Notes: generated by a model from the letters alone, not told the origin. Shown: positions 14,781 to 23,139, numbered from the stretch's first letter. The stretch: DNA of 30,601 bases from an uncultured Hyphomicrobiales bacterium (GCA_943908365.1 CALTTH010000065.1:1-30601); one strand, 5' to 3'. A program made the numbers and translations.

Positions 14781-16349
14781 TCACTTCTTCTTGCCAAAAC
14801 CGGGAAGACCCGGGAGACCGCCGAGACCTGGCATCTTGCCGCCGCCGAGGCCAGGCAATCCACCTGGAAGCCCACCAAGACCCGGAGGCAGAGCACCCGG
14901 CTTGCCGAGACCGGCGGCTTCCGCCTGCTTCTGCAGCGCTTCAAGCTGTTTGGGGTCCATATTGGCGAGATCAGGCATGCCGCCCATGCCGCCGAGACCC
15001 ATCTTGCCGGCCAGACCGCCCATCATCTGCTTCATGATGCCGCCCTTGCCCTTGCCACCCATGGCTTTCATCATGTCGGCCATGCCGCGATGCATCTTGA
15101 GCAACTTGTTGATTTCGGCGGCATCCGTGCCGGAACCGGCAGCGATGCGCTTCTTGCGGCTGTGTTTGAGAATATCCGGATTGGCGCGTTCGGCCTTGGT
15201 CATGGAGGAGATAATCGCCAGCTGACGGTCAAACATCTTGTCGTTCAAACCGGCGGACGCCATCTTGTCCTTCATGCCCGCCATGCCGGGCATCAGACCC
15301 ATGATGCCGCCCATGCCGCCCATCTTCTGCATCTGGCGCAGTTGATCGGCCAGATCGTTGAGGTCGAACTTGCCCTTGGCCATCTTCTCGGCCATGGCGC
15401 GGGCTTTTTCCGCATCGATATTTTCCGCGGCCTTTTCGACTAGCGAAACGATATCGCCCATGCCGAGAATGCGGTCTGCGATACGGCGAGGATGAAACTC
15501 ATCGAGCTCGTTCATCCGCTCGCCGGTACCGATGAGCTTGATCGGCTTACCAGTGACGGCACGCATGGAAAGGGCGGCACCGCCACGACCATCGCCGTCC
15601 ATACGGGTCAATACAAGACCAGTGATGCCGACGCGCTCATCGAAATTGCGCGCCAGATTGACGGCGTCCTGACCGGTCAGGCTGTCGGCAACCAGAAGGA
15701 TTTCGTGCGGATTGGCCTTCTTCTTGATATCGGCCATTTCCAGCATCAACGGCTCGTCGATGTGGGTACGACCGGCGGTATCGAGGATCACGACATCATG
15801 GCCGCCAAGCTTGGCCGCCTGGACCGCGCGCGAGGCGATATCGGTCGGCGACTGGCCGGCAACGATCGGCAGCGTGTCGATGCCGGTCTGCACGCCGAGC
15901 TGGCGCAGCTGTTCCTGGGCGGCGGGGCGGCGCGTGTCGAGAGATGCCATCAGCACCTTCTTCTTCTCGCGATCCGTCAGACGCTTGGCAATCTTGCCGG
16001 TGGTGGTGGTCTTACCCGAACCCTGCAGACCCACCATCATGATGACGACGGGTGCCGGCGCATGAAGATCGACCGACACGCCTTCCGAACCGAGCATCTC
16101 GACAAGCTCGTCATGAACGATCTTGACGACCATCTGGCCGGGCTTGATGGATTTCAGAACCGAGGCGCCAACCGCCTTTTCGCGCACCTTTTCGGTGAAG
16201 GTACGAACGACTTCCAGCGCCACGTCCGCTTCCAGAAGCGCACGGCGAACCTCACGCAGCGCTGCGGAAACATCGGCTTCCGAAAGCGCGCCACGGCCGG
16301 TCAGTCCATTCAGAATGGAGCCAAGGCGGTCCTGGAGGTTTTCAAACAT
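14781..16349 (-). CDS. ffh: Signal recognition particle protein Ffh
   Basis: GTPase that binds 4.5S RNA and signal sequences of nascent membrane proteins, then docks on FtsY. The protein has 522 residues. The N domain starts MFENLQDRLGSILNGL. The G domain has G1 GLQGSGKTTT, DTRRPAAQEQL, DTAGR and the TRMDGDGRGGAAL motif. The methionine-rich M domain occupies residues 300-440, with the RNA-binding region SRKKRIAAGSGT. The last 60 or so residues are an unusually Gly/Pro/Leu/Met-rich tail of GLGG-like repeats. I start at ATG 16349, with AAGGAA seven bases upstream; longer forms have no family support. It is preceded by a long leader with a hairpin and heads the rpsP cluster. Confidence 0.97.
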   Translation of the reverse strand: MFENLQDRLGSILNGLTGRGALSEADVSAALREVRRALLEADVALEVVRTFTEKVREKAVGASVLKSIKPGQMVVKIVHDELVEMLGSEGVSVDLHAPAPVVIMMVGLQGSGKTTTTGKIAKRLTDREKKKVLMASLDTRRPAAQEQLRQLGVQTGIDTLPIVAGQSPTDIASRAVQAAKLGGHDVVILDTAGRTHIDEPLMLEMADIKKKANPHEILLVADSLTGQDAVNLARNFDERVGITGLVLTRMDGDGRGGAALSMRAVTGKPIKLIGTGERMNELDEFHPRRIADRILGMGDIVSLVEKAAENIDAEKARAMAEKMAKGKFDLNDLADQLRQMQKMGGMGGIMGLMPGMAGMKDKMASAGLNDKMFDRQLAIISSMTKAERANPDILKHSRKKRIAAGSGTDAAEINKLLKMHRGMADMMKAMGGKGKGGIMKQMMGGLAGKMGLGGMGGMPDLANMDPKQLEALQKQAEAAGLGKPGALPPGLGGLPGGLPGLGGGKMPGLGGLPGLPGFGKKK

Positions 16350-16432
16350 CTGTTCTTCCTTCTTCGTTTCGGTTTCCCGAAACGTCGGTGCTTTTGCTGG
16401 CAAAAACAAGACGCCCAAGAACGCGCAAAGCC

Positions 16433-16467
16433 AAAAAGCACCCGAGGGCGCATTGCGCTGTCGGGTG
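16433..16467 (-). terminator. Terminator-like hairpin in the ffh leader (possible attenuator)
   Basis: Arms CACCCGA (16467-16461) and TCGGGTG (16445-16439) enclose a second short stem, GCGC-AAT-GCGC, and are followed by CTTTTT at 16438-16433. It lies between the predicted ffh promoter and the ffh start codon, 84 bases before it. An upstream hairpin CCGGGA/TCCCGG is also present. Nothing upstream on this strand needs a terminator, so it may be an attenuator or the end of a short RNA. Confidence 0.5.
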
Positions 16468-16547
16468 TTGACCTCCGGGATCTCTTTATACCTTCACGGG
16501 TCCCGGTCGGTGGCTTGGAGTCTTGAAACTGCCAGCTGATGCGGCGG

Positions 16548-16576
16548 GATAAACAGGAAATGCACGCCAAAGTCAA
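16548..16576 (-). promoter_or_regulatory. Predicted promoter of the ffh operon
   Basis: On the minus strand, TTGACT (16576-16571) and TTTATC (16553-16548) are separated by 17 bases, a good sigma-70 arrangement. Transcription would start near 16541, giving a leader of about 190 bases before ffh. Confidence 0.6.
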
Positions 16577-16648
16577 GGCAAGTCCGGCGTTTTGGCGAAA
16601 CGCCCTCAATTTGACGACTTCGGGGAGCGTCTTCTACGGGTCAGGCGC

Positions 16649-16677
16649 TTGTCGTTTATTCATTCGCTTCCTATAGC
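16649..16677 (+). promoter_or_regulatory. Predicted promoter of the MBL-fold gene, giving a leaderless or near-leaderless mRNA
   Basis: TTGTCG (16649-16654) and TATAGC (16672-16677) are 17 bases apart. Six or seven bases after the -10 box lies the ATG at 16685, so transcription would start at or one base before the start codon. No ribosome-binding sequence precedes that ATG, which agrees. Confidence 0.5.
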
Positions 16678-16684
16678 TTATATC

Positions 16685-17758
16685 ATGAACCGTCGAAACT
16701 TCTTTCGCCTCTCCGCCATCGGCGGCCTGCTGCTTGCCAGCGGCGGCATTTTTGCCAGCCGCTCCTATGCCAGCGCTTATTATAACGGCCCCGCCTCCGA
16801 TCATTTCGACGGCGTGCGCTTCTTCAATCCCAATGGAGAGCAGCCGAACGGCTTTGGCGACCTGATGAAATGGCGCTTCAATGGTCAAAGAGCTGCGTGG
16901 CCGGAGAATTATCCAAGCCCCTATCCGACTGCGAAACCAGACGCCCGCGTCGAAGGGAAAGATTTGCGCGTCACCTTCGTTGGCCACGCCTCCTTCCTTA
17001 TTCAGACGGCGGGGCTGAATATTCTAGTCGATCCGGTCTGGTCGGAGCGCACAAGTCCGTTCAGCTTTGTTGGGCCAAAGCGCGTCAATCCGCCTGGCAT
17101 CCGCTTCGAGGATCTGCCGCCGATCGATCTCGTTCTCGTCACCCATAATCATTATGACCATCTCGATCTCGAAACGCTGCATCGGCTGCATGTCGAGCAC
17201 AAGCCGCATTTCGTCACGCCGCTGGGCAATGACGCCATCATCCGCACCAAGGTGCAGGCGGCGAAGATTTCGGTCGGAGACTGGGGCGATGCGATCGCCG
17301 TGAGCCCCGATGTCAAAGTCCATTTTGAGCCCTGCCACCACTGGTCGGCACGCGGGTTGAACGACAGGCGAATGGCGCTCTGGGCGGCCTTCGTCATCGA
17401 GACGCCGGGCGGCAAGATCTACCATATCGGCGATACCGGCTTTCACAGCGGGCTCAACTATCACGCTGCCGCCAAGAAGCATGGTAGCTTCCGCCTCGCC
17501 AACCTGCCCTTCGGCGCCTATGAGCCGCGCTGGTTCATGAAGGGCCAGCATCAAAACCCGGCAGAAGCGGTGGAAGGCATGAAGATCTGCAACGCTGCCT
17601 ATGCCTGCGGCCACCATTGGGGCACGGTGCAACTGACCGATGAAGCGATCGACGCACCGATCATCGCGCTTGAAGCGGCCCTGAAGGATCAAAATGTCGC
17701 GCGCGAAAACTTCCGCCCGATGCGCCCGGGCGAAGTGTTCGACGTTCCGATGGTCTGA
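16685..17758 (+). CDS. Tat-exported MBL-fold metallohydrolase (RomA / NAPE-PLD-like)
   Basis: Metallo-beta-lactamase-fold hydrolase of 357 residues, in the branch that includes RomA and N-acylphosphatidylethanolamine phospholipase D. The N-terminus NRRNFFRLSAIGGLLLASGG is a twin-arginine signal peptide, so it is exported folded. The fold core follows: VTFVGHASFLIQ, DPVWSERTSPF, metal ligands THNHYDHLD, CHHW and GDTGFHSG, and a C-terminal CGHHWGT with a final His candidate. The sequence suggests a two-metal site. Activity on lipids or sugar phosphates is possible but not shown. I start at ATG 16685; a longer frame from 16592 would place the Tat signal internally. It is divergent from ffh and convergent with the M48 gene. 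Confidence 0.88.
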   Translation: MNRRNFFRLSAIGGLLLASGGIFASRSYASAYYNGPASDHFDGVRFFNPNGEQPNGFGDLMKWRFNGQRAAWPENYPSPYPTAKPDARVEGKDLRVTFVGHASFLIQTAGLNILVDPVWSERTSPFSFVGPKRVNPPGIRFEDLPPIDLVLVTHNHYDHLDLETLHRLHVEHKPHFVTPLGNDAIIRTKVQAAKISVGDWGDAIAVSPDVKVHFEPCHHWSARGLNDRRMALWAAFVIETPGGKIYHIGDTGFHSGLNYHAAAKKHGSFRLANLPFGAYEPRWFMKGQHQNPAEAVEGMKICNAAYACGHHWGTVQLTDEAIDAPIIALEAALKDQNVARENFRPMRPGEVFDVPMV

Positions 17759-17775
17759 ACGTGCGTGGGTGAATG

Positions 17776-17798
17776 AGGGCGTTGTCTGACAGCGCCCT
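17776..17798. terminator. Hairpin between the convergent MBL and M48 genes
   Basis: AGGGCG (17776-17781) and CGCCCT (17793-17798) with additional inner pairs form a 9-11 bp stem. It lies 17 bases after the MBL stop codon and two bases before the M48 stop codon. On the plus strand it is followed by GCTTATTCC, which is only weakly T-rich, so it may be a modest bidirectional terminator. Confidence 0.5.
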
Positions 17799-17800
17799 GC

Positions 17801-19279
17801 TTATTCCGAAATGATCTTGACCCGCTGGCCCGGCTCGATCGCGGCGGTGGTGCTCAGCGCATTCAACACGCGGAAGAGTTCCAGCTTGCGATCGGTGCCC
17901 ATCATCCGTGCGGCAAGCGAGGCAACCGTTTCGCCTGGCTTGACGGTGACGACGCGCACGCGAAGCGGCTTCAGCGCAGTAATTTCGGCAGGCGTCATCT
18001 TGCGGAAGCTGGAGCGCAACAGGTTCGCGACCGTTTCCAACTGCGTGCTGCCCTTCGGCACGGCGGTGAGGAAGCGGAAAATCTGATCGCCGACGCGAAT
18101 GACGGTGACGTCGAAATCCCACTTGTCGGCGCTGGCGCGCGCGGTTGCGGCTGGCAGGCCGTTGACCTGTATTTCCCGAACCGTATCCGGCAAAAGACCG
18201 GCCACCCAGCCGCTCGTCAGGTAATTGGGCAAGCTCGTCTGCTTGGGATCGGCAACGCCATCGAAGCGGATTGCCATATCGCCCGGTCCGGTTGCCAGAA
18301 CCGCCTCGACCTTGTTGTCGATCTGGAAGCCTTCCGGCACATCGAAACGAATGCCGAGATTGCCATGCAGGAAGGTGTTGCCACGGACATAACCCTCCTG
18401 CGGGCTGTCGCCGTAGAGCAGACCATCGATGCCCGTCAGGAACCAGTCGCGACCCTTGTCGCCGACCTGGCCTTCCTGACCGAAGGCACGCGCATGGCGC
18501 TTGGCCAGTTCGATACGCTGCGGCGTGTTCGGATGGCTCGATAGGAAGTCGAGGCTCTGGTCGCTATCAGGATCGGCCGAGGTAAAGCGCGCATAGGCCG
18601 CCATGGAATCGAGGAAGCGCGGTGAGGCGTAAGGATCGTAGCCCGCCTCGCCCAGCATCCGCACGCCGATCACATCCGCCTGCAATTCCTGCTGGCGCGA
18701 GAAGGCCGCAAGACGAAGCTTGCCGCGGGCGAGCGCCTGCTTGCCGGCGAGATCGCTGGACAGAACCTCCGCCACGACGCGGCTTGCGATGACTTCCGCC
18801 TCTTCGCGGCGTTGACGCTCAATGCCGTGATTGGCCGTGACGTGGCCCATTTCGTGCGACAGCACGGCAGCCACTTCAGACGCATCATTGGCAAGCGCAA
18901 GCAGGCCACGCGTTACATAAAGATAGCCGCCCGGCAATGCAAAAGCGTTGATGGCAGGCGAATTCAAAATGGTGATGCGGTAGGACTGCTGCGGATTTTC
19001 CGACACCGCCGTCAGCGCACCGGTGATACGGGCGACCAGACGCTCGGTCTTCTCGTCGTGATATTCGCCGCCATAGCTTGCGACGATGCGCGGATGCTCA
19101 CGCGCACCCATCTGAGCACGCGGATCGTTCTTCTGCACTTCTTCGACCGTCTGCGGATTGTCGGAAGGCTTCAGCGAGGACTGATAGGCAGGGCTGAACA
19201 GCGACTGGCATGAGGACAGCAACAATGCCACAGCCCCGAGGCTTATGATGCCCCGCCGCGATATCGACCGCTTTTCCAT
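17801..19279 (-). CDS. M48 family metalloprotease lipoprotein (BepA-like) with LysM-like tail
   Basis: Zinc protease of the M48 family, resembling BepA-type envelope quality-control proteases. The product has 492 residues from ATG 19279. A lipoprotein signal is clear: ISLGAVALLLSSC, with LSSC lipobox at Cys24. The n-region has SRRGIIS, so Tat export is possible. The zinc site is HEMGH, with a third ligand in the later QELQAD segment. Residues after about 250 form a second domain of unknown role. The last 60 residues (RVRVVTVKPGETVASLAARM to RVKIISE) look like a LysM-type repeat. ATGs at 19321 and 19324 would lengthen the leader by 14-15 residues. I chose the shorter form because it gives a normal signal length. 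It probably acts in the periplasm on outer membrane protein assembly. Confidence 0.85.
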   Translation of the reverse strand: MEKRSISRRGIISLGAVALLLSSCQSLFSPAYQSSLKPSDNPQTVEEVQKNDPRAQMGAREHPRIVASYGGEYHDEKTERLVARITGALTAVSENPQQSYRITILNSPAINAFALPGGYLYVTRGLLALANDASEVAAVLSHEMGHVTANHGIERQRREEAEVIASRVVAEVLSSDLAGKQALARGKLRLAAFSRQQELQADVIGVRMLGEAGYDPYASPRFLDSMAAYARFTSADPDSDQSLDFLSSHPNTPQRIELAKRHARAFGQEGQVGDKGRDWFLTGIDGLLYGDSPQEGYVRGNTFLHGNLGIRFDVPEGFQIDNKVEAVLATGPGDMAIRFDGVADPKQTSLPNYLTSGWVAGLLPDTVREIQVNGLPAATARASADKWDFDVTVIRVGDQIFRFLTAVPKGSTQLETVANLLRSSFRKMTPAEITALKPLRVRVVTVKPGETVASLAARMMGTDRKLELFRVLNALSTTAAIEPGQRVKIISE

Positions 19280-19587
19280 ATCGTGACCGGAGCGGCCATT
19301 TACGGCCTTCACACGCGTCATCATCCTGCCAGTCCGCTCCAAACGTTCCTGATCATCCGTTATATGCAGACCAGAATATCAGCTTAAACCCCACAGGCAC
19401 CAGAATGCCTGAACATCCAAAACGATCCCAAAAACGATCTATGCTGCGGAAAGACCCTAACAAAAGACGTTCTCTATATATGTCTCAAATAGTTGAGCCT
19501 GGTTGGCAAGTGCAAAAAATACGCACCTTCACTGTCTATTTGCAGGATTGACATTGCGCCGCGTCCAAATTGTGGCACGTCCCCGCA
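19280..19587. other. Non-coding region between the M48 gene and thiQ
   Basis: Both neighbours are on the minus strand, so this region must hold the end of the thiBPQ transcript and the M48 promoter. I see no gene. It contains a perfect 6-bp hairpin (19394-19411, no T run), a duplicated AAAACGATC at 19419-19427 and 19431-19439, and an inverted repeat CTCAA/TTGAG at 19484-19497. None of these can be assigned a function. Base composition is AT-richer than the surrounding genes. Confidence 0.5.
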
Positions 19588-20304
19588 CTACTTCTGGAGG
19601 AAGGCCCGGACCTCAGGAATGTCTGTGGCGGAAAAGAAGGCCTCCGTCGCACCCTGAAACAGGATCTCGCCATCCGACAGAAACACCACCGCGTCGGCAA
19701 GACGGTGAATATCGTCCGGGTGATGGGTGACGAGAAGAACCGTGTTGCCGTTCTCCGATTGCAGCTCTTTCAACAGCCCCGCCATTCCGGCGCGCAGGCC
19801 GGGATCAAGTGCTGCAAAAGGTTCATCCAGCAACATGACGGCGCGCTGACGAACCAGTGCGCGCGCAAGTGCTGCACGCTGGCGTTCGCCACCGGACATG
19901 CTGGAGGGCAGCCGCTTTTCGAAACCCGCAAGCCCGACCCGTTCAAGAGCTGACGCAATTTTTGCCTTGTCGTCCTGTGTCAGGCGAAGCGACGGGCTGA
20001 TCCCAAGGCCGATATTGGTGGCGATATCCAGATGGGCGAAGAGGTTGTTGTCCTGGAAGATCAGCGAAATCGGCCTTTCTGCCGGATCGCGTCCACCCAT
20101 GTCGTCAGACCCGAACAGCACGCGACCACCTGTCGGCTTTTCGAAGCCTGCGACGAGGTTGAGAAGCGTCGACTTGCCCGAACCGGAAGGACCGACGACC
20201 GCGGTCACCTTCGCGTCTTCGAAGGACGTATCGAAGAAGAAGTGCTGCTGTCCAAGCTGCAGCGATACCTGTTCCAACGTAATCTTTGCCTGACCGCTCT
20301 TCAT
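19588..20304 (-). CDS. thiQ: Thiamine ABC transporter ATP-binding protein
   Basis: ATPase subunit that drives import of thiamine and its phosphates through ThiP. The protein has 238 residues. Walker A is GPSGSGKST, the signature is MSGGERQRAAL, and Walker B is VMLLDEPFAALD, followed by the switch-region histidine in VTHHPDD. The Q-loop sequence LIFQDNNLFAHL is typical of the ThiQ/spermidine-type subfamily. It starts at ATG 20304, overlapping the thiP stop by four bases (ATGA), so translation is coupled; longer frames have no support. It is the last gene of the thiBPQ operon. Confidence 0.95.
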   Translation of the reverse strand: MKSGQAKITLEQVSLQLGQQHFFFDTSFEDAKVTAVVGPSGSGKSTLLNLVAGFEKPTGGRVLFGSDDMGGRDPAERPISLIFQDNNLFAHLDIATNIGLGISPSLRLTQDDKAKIASALERVGLAGFEKRLPSSMSGGERQRAALARALVRQRAVMLLDEPFAALDPGLRAGMAGLLKELQSENGNTVLLVTHHPDDIHRLADAVVFLSDGEILFQGATEAFFSATDIPEVRAFLQK

Positions 20305-21926
20305 GCTGCTGCTTTCGCTCTCTCGGATTGGCGCGACACGCCACCTGCTGCGAGGATGAGGCACATAACGCCGAGAATGAAGGCATAGCCCGCCGCATCA
20401 TTGGTCCGGTAGCTGCCCATATTGCTGTAGACGAGCCACGGCAAGGTCACAAAGCTTTCCGAACCGAAAAGCGCCACGGCTCCGAGATCGCCAAGTGACA
20501 GTGCCATGGCAAAGGAAAAGGCCATGGCGATGGCGCGCCACAGGACGGGAAGATCGACAAGGCGAAAACGGGAGAAGCCGGTGAGGCCGAGGCTGGCAAC
20601 CAGTCTGCCGGTTCTTGACTGATGGGTGGTAAAGGCGGGTTCGAGAACGCGCATGGCAAAGGGCAACGCCATCAGCATGTTGATGAGCGCCACGAGGAAT
20701 GGCGCGAAGAGGGACACATCGCCAAAGGGCCGCAACAGCAGAAACCAGCCACTGCCCAGCACGACGGGCGGCACCAGAAGCACCATAGAAGCGCCGCCAC
20801 CAAAAGTCGCCGCGATAAGCCTTGCGCCCCAAGCCGGTGCGTTGTTGTCTGCAACCACTTGGCGCACCCGGATGAGCGCCACGGAGACGAGAACCGAAAG
20901 CGATGCCGAGAAAAGTGCGATCGACAGACTGGTGATGGCCGCACGTCGAAATATCTCGGCGCTCAAAAGACGCCACAGATCCGCAGTCAATCCGGAGGCC
21001 GCGACTGCGACGAGCGGCGACCCGACCAAGAGCATCGCAAGAACAATGGCAAGCCCATCCCAAAGACGCGCCAACGGGCGAGCGGCATCGAAACGACGAA
21101 CCGTCTGGTCCTGCGTCTGACCCTCCGCGTCCGCACCCGGCAGAAACGAGAGCAGCACGAGAAGCAGGCCGGTCATCGCGATCTGCATCAGCGACAGCGC
21201 AATGGCGCGTGGCGGATCGAAATCGAAGCGGAGCGCCTGATAGATCGCCACCTCGATGGTCGTCGCTGCCGGACCGCCGCCGAGCAGCAGGACAAGCGTG
21301 AAGCTCGTGGCGCAGAGCATGAAGATCAGGCCCGCAACACCCGGTACGAGCCGCCGTACCACCGGCCACTCGATGAAGCGGAACGTCGAGAGGGAATTCA
21401 TGCCAAGCACGGCACTCATGCGCCAATATTCGCCGGGCATTCTTTCCAGCCCCGCCAGGAAGAAGCGCACGGCAAGCGGCAGGTTGAAGAAGACATGAGC
21501 AATGAGAATGCCGGATAAGCCGTAAATGCTGAAAGGCTGTTCCACGCCCGCAGAGAGAAGCGCCGTGTTGAGCAGCCCCTGCCTGCCCCAGATCGCGATC
21601 AGCCCGAGCGCGCCGACAATCACGGGCAGACCCATCGGCACCGCCATCAACCGGATGATCCAGATGCGGCCGGGAAAATCCCTCTGGCGTGCCAGCGCCA
21701 GCGCGACCGGTAGGCCGAGCGCCACCGAAAGGACAGTGGAGAGTGTCGCCTGCCAGAGCGTGAAGCGGAGAATGCCGAGCGTGTAGGTATCGAAGAGGGC
21801 GTTCGACGCCGCCTGTGTATCGAAGGAAAGCAGCGCTGCGACCGCAAGCCCGATGAAGAGCAGCACGGCGGTGAAGGCCGCCATGCCACTGATCAGGAAC
21901 CGTCTTCTGTCGCTGCGCGCAATCAC
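20301..21926 (-). CDS. thiP: Thiamine ABC transporter permease
   Basis: Inner membrane permease of 541 residues with two permease halves fused in one chain and about twelve membrane helices, as in the ThiP/FbpB group. Each half has its own ATPase-contacting loop: SAVLGMNSLSTFRFIEWPVVRR in the first half and ASLGLTGFSRFRLVDLPVLWR in the second. QATLSTVLSVALGLPVALALAR is the usual first-half start. It begins at GTG 21926; the ribosome site is weak. It is 19 bases after thiB and overlaps thiQ by four bases. Confidence 0.94.
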   Translation of the reverse strand: MIARSDRRRFLISGMAAFTAVLLFIGLAVAALLSFDTQAASNALFDTYTLGILRFTLWQATLSTVLSVALGLPVALALARQRDFPGRIWIIRLMAVPMGLPVIVGALGLIAIWGRQGLLNTALLSAGVEQPFSIYGLSGILIAHVFFNLPLAVRFFLAGLERMPGEYWRMSAVLGMNSLSTFRFIEWPVVRRLVPGVAGLIFMLCATSFTLVLLLGGGPAATTIEVAIYQALRFDFDPPRAIALSLMQIAMTGLLLVLLSFLPGADAEGQTQDQTVRRFDAARPLARLWDGLAIVLAMLLVGSPLVAVAASGLTADLWRLLSAEIFRRAAITSLSIALFSASLSVLVSVALIRVRQVVADNNAPAWGARLIAATFGGGASMVLLVPPVVLGSGWFLLLRPFGDVSLFAPFLVALINMLMALPFAMRVLEPAFTTHQSRTGRLVASLGLTGFSRFRLVDLPVLWRAIAMAFSFAMALSLGDLGAVALFGSESFVTLPWLVYSNMGSYRTNDAAGYAFILGVMCLILAAGGVSRQSERAKAAA

Positions 21927-21945
21927 GGGCGGGGTCCGCGTGAGA

Positions 21946-22959
21946 TTACTTCACGCTCATCGCGGTCAGCCACTCATCGATCCAGGCCTTGCGGTTTTTC
22001 GCCACCTCGTCCGGCGACATCAGGAAGGTCTTGGTCGGCTGGACCAGCTTGCTGAAGGCATCCGGCAGCGGCTGCGACATAGCGGTGACTGGCATCATCC
22101 AGTTGTTTTCCGGAATGGCATCCTGGAAGCCAGGCGTCAGAATGAAGGAAAGGAACGTCTTGCCAAGCTCGTTCTCCGGCGCGTTCTTCAACAGACCCGC
22201 CACTTCGATCTGAATGTAATGGCCTTCCTCGAAGCTTGCAGCCTGATAACGCTCGCTATGCTCGGCCACCATGTGATAGGCGGGCGACGTGGTATAGGAG
22301 AGCACCATCGGTACTTCGCCCTTGGTGAAGAGGCCGTAGGACTCCGACCAGCCCGGCGTCACCGTCAGCACGCGATCCTTGAGCTTTGCCCAGGCTTCCG
22401 GCGCCTTGTCGCCATAGACCGACTTGACCCAGAGCAGCAGGCCAAGACCCGGCGTCGACGTCCGCGGATCCTGAATGGCGATCTTCTGCGAGGGATCGCC
22501 CTCGACCAGTTCCTTCAGGCTCTTTGGCGGGTTCTTCAGCGTCTGGGTGTCATAGACGACGGCAAAGTGGCCGTAATCATAGGGAACGAAGACATCGTCC
22601 TTGAAGCCGCCCGGCACCTTTGCTGCGGAGGCGTCGATGCCCGATGCTTCGAAGAGCCCGGTGTCTTTGGCTTCAGCAATGAGGTTGGTATCGAGACCGA
22701 CCACCACATCCGCCTTGGAGCCCGCACCTTCCAGCTTCAGGCGATTGAGCAGCGCCACGCCATCGGCCACGCCGACGAAGTTGACGGTGCAATCGCAGGT
22801 CTTCTCGAACGCCGCCTTCACCTTGGGACCGGGACCCCACTCGGACACGAAGCTCTCATAGGTATAGACGGTGAGGACTTTTTTATCCTGCGCAGCACCG
22901 ATGCTCGGCAGGAGGAAGGATGCGGCGACGAGGCCGGACAGCAGAAAACGACGATACAT
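21946..22959 (-). CDS. thiB: Thiamine-binding periplasmic protein
   Basis: Periplasmic receptor of the ThiBPQ importer that binds thiamine, TMP and TPP. The protein has 337 residues. A signal peptide is present (residues 1-23, ending SIGAAQ). Family markers are LTVYTYESFVSEWGPGP, ADVVVGLDTNLIAEA, FVPYDYGHFAVVYD, and the ligand-pocket segment TPGWSESYGLF followed by SYTTSPAYH. A close pair of cysteines (CDC) lies near residue 56. The ATG at 22959 has AAGG seven bases upstream, in the right arm of a predicted hairpin. It is the first gene of the operon and is controlled by the TPP riboswitch upstream. Confidence 0.95.
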   Translation of the reverse strand: MYRRFLLSGLVAASFLLPSIGAAQDKKVLTVYTYESFVSEWGPGPKVKAAFEKTCDCTVNFVGVADGVALLNRLKLEGAGSKADVVVGLDTNLIAEAKDTGLFEASGIDASAAKVPGGFKDDVFVPYDYGHFAVVYDTQTLKNPPKSLKELVEGDPSQKIAIQDPRTSTPGLGLLLWVKSVYGDKAPEAWAKLKDRVLTVTPGWSESYGLFTKGEVPMVLSYTTSPAYHMVAEHSERYQAASFEEGHYIQIEVAGLLKNAPENELGKTFLSFILTPGFQDAIPENNWMMPVTAMSQPLPDAFSKLVQPTKTFLMSPDEVAKNRKAWIDEWLTAMSVK

Positions 22960-22963
22960 CAGA

Positions 22964-22994
22964 CACCTTCTCGAATGGGTTACGGGAATAGGCG
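22964..22994 (-). promoter_or_regulatory. thiB: Predicted Shine-Dalgarno-hiding hairpin of the TPP riboswitch
   Basis: On the minus strand CGCCTATTC (22994-22986) can pair with GAGAAGGTG (22972-22964) at eight of nine positions, two of them G-U wobbles. The second arm holds the AAGG ribosome site of thiB, five bases before the ATG region. The 13-base loop separates them. This would switch translation, not transcription. Confidence 0.55.
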
Positions 22995-23009
22995 TCTGGA
23001 TGGAAGCCG

Positions 23010-23101
23010 TCTAATCCCTCCGCCGGTGTTAACCGGATCAGGTTCTTCGGGTTGGCATTCGCCTCTCAGCCTTGTCCTGAAAGACAAAGCACCCCGTTAG
23101 A
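23010..23101 (-). promoter_or_regulatory. TPP riboswitch (THI box) controlling thiBPQ
   Basis: The minus strand carries the conserved thi-box elements in order: ACGGGGTGC, GGCTGAGAGG, AACCCGAAGAACCTGAT, CCGGTTAACACCGG and CGGAGGGATTAGA. Closing stem P1 is TCTAA (23101-23097) with TTAGA (23014-23010). It lies 50 bases before the thiB start codon, and no terminator lies between, so TPP probably blocks translation. A candidate promoter ends about ten bases before the aptamer. Confidence 0.97.
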
Positions 23102-23110
23102 GCGAGAAAA

Positions 23111-23139
23111 GATGTAATGTGACAATCGGTTATTGGCAA
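23111..23139 (-). promoter_or_regulatory. Predicted promoter of thiBPQ
   Basis: TTGCCA (23139-23134) and TACATC (23116-23111) on the minus strand are 17 bases apart. The predicted start near 23104 is immediately before the TPP aptamer, which supports it; the -10 box is only a partial match. Confidence 0.45.

Noticed and set aside
16350..16684. 4.5S SRP RNA gene next to ffh
   Set aside because: Looked for the conserved tetraloop region and GGAAGCAGCC-type core; not present.
19394..19411. Perfect 6-bp hairpin as terminator of thiBPQ
   Set aside because: No T run follows on either strand and it is nearly 180 bases past thiQ.
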